From contig CALWGZ010000011.1 of the NCBI GenBank assembly GCA_944380285.1, forward strand, positions 1-64,000: a DNA stretch of 64,000 nt, in the 5' to 3' direction. Positions 61,842 through 64,000 of this stretch are shown piece by piece. The notes under the pieces were generated by a model. It was not told the origin of the DNA. It was given only the letters and a program-made list of their open reading frames with translations, and did no database searches. The stretch's first letter is position 1; each line of letters starts with the position of its first letter. This DNA comes from an uncultured Christensenellaceae bacterium. GTDB lineage: Bacteria > Bacillota > Clostridia > Christensenellales > UBA3700. The position numbers and the translations under genes were made by a program.

Positions 61842-62954
61842 TCAGGCGAAGTATTCGTCAAGCCCCTCTCTGAACCTCGCGACGTCGGCGTCGGTATAGA
61901 ACTTGTAGCCGATGTATTGCTTGTCCGAATTGGGCAGCTTGCAGACAAAACGCTTGTCGTCGTCATAGAGAAATTGAGGGATGTTCTCGTCTTTGAGCAG
62001 CGCGAGCACGACGGTGTTTTCGGTCGGCAGATACATGATGCGCGCATAGACGATGTTGCCCACGCGGTAGCTGTAAGAGCCGGTCAATTCCTCTATCTCG
62101 GTCTCGTCGGCGACCGCGCCGATCAGGCAGGGCGTCAGCCTCGTCAATGCGTCGATCAGCGACTTTTTGTCTTCGCTCCACTCCTCGAGCTTGACCCCGC
62201 GCAGATTGGTCGGGTTGCTGGTGTAGACCAGCTTGTTCGCGCCGGTATCATCGACGGGCAGCATCAGCTTTGCGGCGTTCGCGAACGCGCCGCTCTCGCG
62301 CGAAACGATGCCCTTGTCCATCAATTCGCTCCACGTCAAGATGCCGAACAAGCCCTTTTCGCCCTCCCACGCCGCGCCGATCAGCGCTTTGAGCACGTCG
62401 TCGTCCTCATAGGGGCTTTCGCATTCGGGATCGGTCGTCAGCGCGACATAGTAAAATCCGTCGGCATCGGCGAAGATCTTGCGGCAATACGAGGTGAACC
62501 CTCCCTTGCGCAGGCTGCGCGCCCTGTCGCGGACGATCCCGCTGTCATAGTCCGCCTCTTCGCAGATCTCGATGTTGTCGCCGCCGCCCGAGACGACCGC
62601 CTGCTTGAACCTGCGGTCGAGCGCAAGCTGTACGTTGATCGTACGCGCCTGACGGAAACTCGCCTCGCTCGCGCAGGCGTTGACATAGGAGACGACCTTC
62701 GCCTCGACGAACACTATGAACTTGGCGTTGGACGTGTGCGCGACGATCACGAGATCGGGCGAACCGAAGTCTCCCAACCTGTATTCGGGCAGATATTCAC
62801 AATATTCCACTTCTTTGACAAAATCCGGGGTCTTGCCGTTCCATACGACGCATTCGAGCAATTTGCGGTCCGCGCCTGCGGCGATGACGTCTGCGACGAG
62901 CCCGGACACCAGCCCGCTCTCACCGTAGTAGAGCACCTTGCTTGATCCTTTCAT
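61842..62954 (-). CDS. PD-(D/E)XK nuclease-like protein of unknown function
   Basis: The N-terminal half of this 370-residue protein contains SPDLVIV and, about 14 residues on, FIVFVEAKV. This arrangement fits the PD-(D/E)XK nuclease core (Asp, then Glu-x-Lys on the next strand). The remaining 250 residues are alpha/beta with no recognised family. Such proteins often act in repair or defence, but nothing nearby shows which. AAGGAGG precedes ATG 62954. Codon use matches the host. Confidence 0.6.
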   Translation of the reverse strand: MKGSSKVLYYGESGLVSGLVADVIAAGADRKLLECVVWNGKTPDFVKEVEYCEYLPEYRLGDFGSPDLVIVAHTSNAKFIVFVEAKVVSYVNACASEASFRQARTINVQLALDRRFKQAVVSGGGDNIEICEEADYDSGIVRDRARSLRKGGFTSYCRKIFADADGFYYVALTTDPECESPYEDDDVLKALIGAAWEGEKGLFGILTWSELMDKGIVSRESGAFANAAKLMLPVDDTGANKLVYTSNPTNLRGVKLEEWSEDKKSLIDALTRLTPCLIGAVADETEIEELTGSYSYRVGNIVYARIMYLPTENTVVLALLKDENIPQFLYDDDKRFVCKLPNSDKQYIGYKFYTDADVARFREGLDEYFA

Positions 62955-63048
62955 AATTTCCTCCTTGAGGGGATGTCCCTCTCTTATACAAAACCACAAA
63001 ATGCGCTCGCTGTCAATAGGTAACGGCAAAATTTTACATACATATTGC

Positions 63049-63070
63049 AAAAAAGGCGCCGCGGCGCCTT
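63049..63070 (-). terminator. Histidine kinase gene terminator
   Basis: Minus-strand AAGGCGC-CGCG-GCGCCTT followed by TTTTGC. Confidence 0.8.
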
Positions 63071-63075
63071 CGATG

Positions 63076-64000
63076 TCATTCGTTTGTCTTTTTGTTGCGT
63101 TTGAGCAAAGCCGCCTGGGACGCGCTCTTGGGAAGGCGGACGGTGAACTTGGTGTATGTCGTCCCGTCGCTGTCGCAGACGATCTCGCCGTCGTGATTCA
63201 TCACGATGTTCTTGGCGAGCGACAGCCCCAGCCCGAAACTCCCCGCCGAAGCGTTTTGCGTACGCGCGTTGTCCACGCGGTAGAAGCGGTCGAATATCTT
63301 GGTCAAGTGCTCCTTTGCGATGCCCGCGCCGTAGTTGGTGAACACCGCGGTCACACCGCGCTTGTCCGCGTGCAGCTCCACCTCGATCTTCCCCTTTTCG
63401 GGCGTGTATTTGAGCGCGTTGTCCATCAATATGTTGAACAGCCTCTCCATCTGCTTTGCATAGCAATTGAGCGTTATCGCCGGCATGATGCGCTGAGTCA
63501 GCTCTATGTTCTTCTCAAAGCACCTCGCCTCGAAACTGAGCAGCGTTCCGTCAAGCATCTCGGACAGATTTTCTTCCGTCTTTACACCCGCCGCCTGACT
63601 GTCCGCACGGAACAGTTCGAGCATATCGGTGATCAACGCGCTCATTCTCGCCAATTGCGCGTCGACATTTTCGATCCAATGCTCGTTCTCCGCAACGGTC
63701 GCGGCGGGGTCCGACTTGATCAAATACATGTTCGCGCCTATGATCGCAAGCGGCGTTTTCAGCTCGTGCGACGCGTCGGCGACCAGCTGCTTTTGCTGCT
63801 CGTAAGACTGCTTGACCGGCGCGATGATCTGCCGCGACACCAATTGCCCGAAGATGTAGAGCAGCACCAAACAGAAAAGATATATCACCGCGGTCGTCAC
63901 GCCCGAATTGATCAGATCGGTGCGGTCGTCCGTCCAGTCGTAGACCGAATAGACGGTGACGCTCTCCCTCTCGGCGCCATCCAATGTGATCTGCCTGTGC
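63076..64000 (-). CDS. Sensor histidine kinase, N-terminus beyond the window
   Basis: The frame is open to the right edge, so the start is not visible. Seen are an outer-face segment, one membrane helix (GVTTAVIYLFCLVLLYIFGQ region), the H-box SHELKTPLAIIGANM with the phosphorylated His, and the N-box MDNALKYTPEKG. The G boxes (FDRFYRVDNARTQ, FGLGLSLAKNIV) follow. It is an OmpR-partner (HisKA) type kinase. Its response regulator is expected just outside the window. Confidence 0.9.
   Translation of the reverse strand, partial: HRQITLDGAERESVTVYSVYDWTDDRTDLINSGVTTAVIYLFCLVLLYIFGQLVSRQIIAPVKQSYEQQKQLVADASHELKTPLAIIGANMYLIKSDPAATVAENEHWIENVDAQLARMSALITDMLELFRADSQAAGVKTEENLSEMLDGTLLSFEARCFEKNIELTQRIMPAITLNCYAKQMERLFNILMDNALKYTPEKGKIEVELHADKRGVTAVFTNYGAGIAKEHLTKIFDRFYRVDNARTQNASAGSFGLGLSLAKNIVMNHDGEIVCDSDGTTYTKFTVRLPKSASQAALLKRNKKTNE

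Overview
The window looks like a chromosomal segment of a GC-rich, spore-lineage member of the Clostridia (Bacillota). The evidence is a sigH-like gene in the classic mrnC / (thyX) / rlmB / sigH neighbourhood, a GPR-type spore protease, a type III glutamine synthetase, many strong TTGnnn-17-TATAAT promoters and consensus GGAGG ribosome sites. A gut-type uncultured clostridium (for example Christensenellales-like) is a guess, not a demonstration. Long antisense ORFs are common because of the base composition and are ignored.

Layout. 1-9.5 kb: mnmA, a large repeat lipoprotein, murI with a GPR protease, rpsT, a WG-repeat protein, a double zinc-ribbon acidic protein and an orphan gene. 9.5-10.9 kb: a lower-GC TIR-methyltransferase fusion. 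11-16 kb: glycolysis (gpmI, tpiA, pgk) with two small XRE regulators, the second behind a twin palindromic operator. 15.9-18.5 kb: a tightly overlapped chain thyX-rlmB-sigH-nitroreductase. 18.5-23.5 kb: a sugar-type cluster (class III aminotransferase, FGGY kinase, degenerate and intact class II aldolases) that runs into mrnC. 23.8-28.1 kb: membrane M28 peptidase, GT2 glycosyltransferase, mutarotase-like protein. 28.1-35 kb: carA and a carB-dapF fusion, diverging from purF. 35.2-39.2 kb: a short alaS and glnN. 39.5-45.2 kb: an AT-rich island between convergent tRNA-Leu(CAG) and tRNA-Arg(CCG), holding two TIR-type genes, acetyltransferases, DUF3788, and broken XRE and serine-recombinase genes. 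Repeated tRNA 3'-end cassettes lie at both edges. 45.2-51.3 kb: acpP, its probable phosphopantetheinyl transferase, malQ, a hydrolase, a chimeric pseudogene, a PLC-like lipoprotein, a zinc-ribbon membrane protein and a nitroreductase. 51.5-64 kb: MATE exporter, guaB, GH3 glucosidase, a lipoprotein, a transporter-phosphoesterase fusion, a HAD hydrolase, a PD-(D/E)XK-like protein and a histidine kinase cut by the window end.

The housekeeping parts fit together: lower glycolysis, pyrimidine/arginine carbamoyl phosphate synthesis with a lysine/peptidoglycan enzyme fused on, purine entry (purF) and GMP branch (guaB), and glutamine supply. The most unusual items are the tRNA 3'-end cassettes shared by both tRNA loci, three uncommon gene fusions (TIR-methyltransferase, CarB-DapF, GPH transporter-phosphoesterase), an AlaS without its C-terminal domain, and three promoters placed so that the mRNA would start at the start codon.
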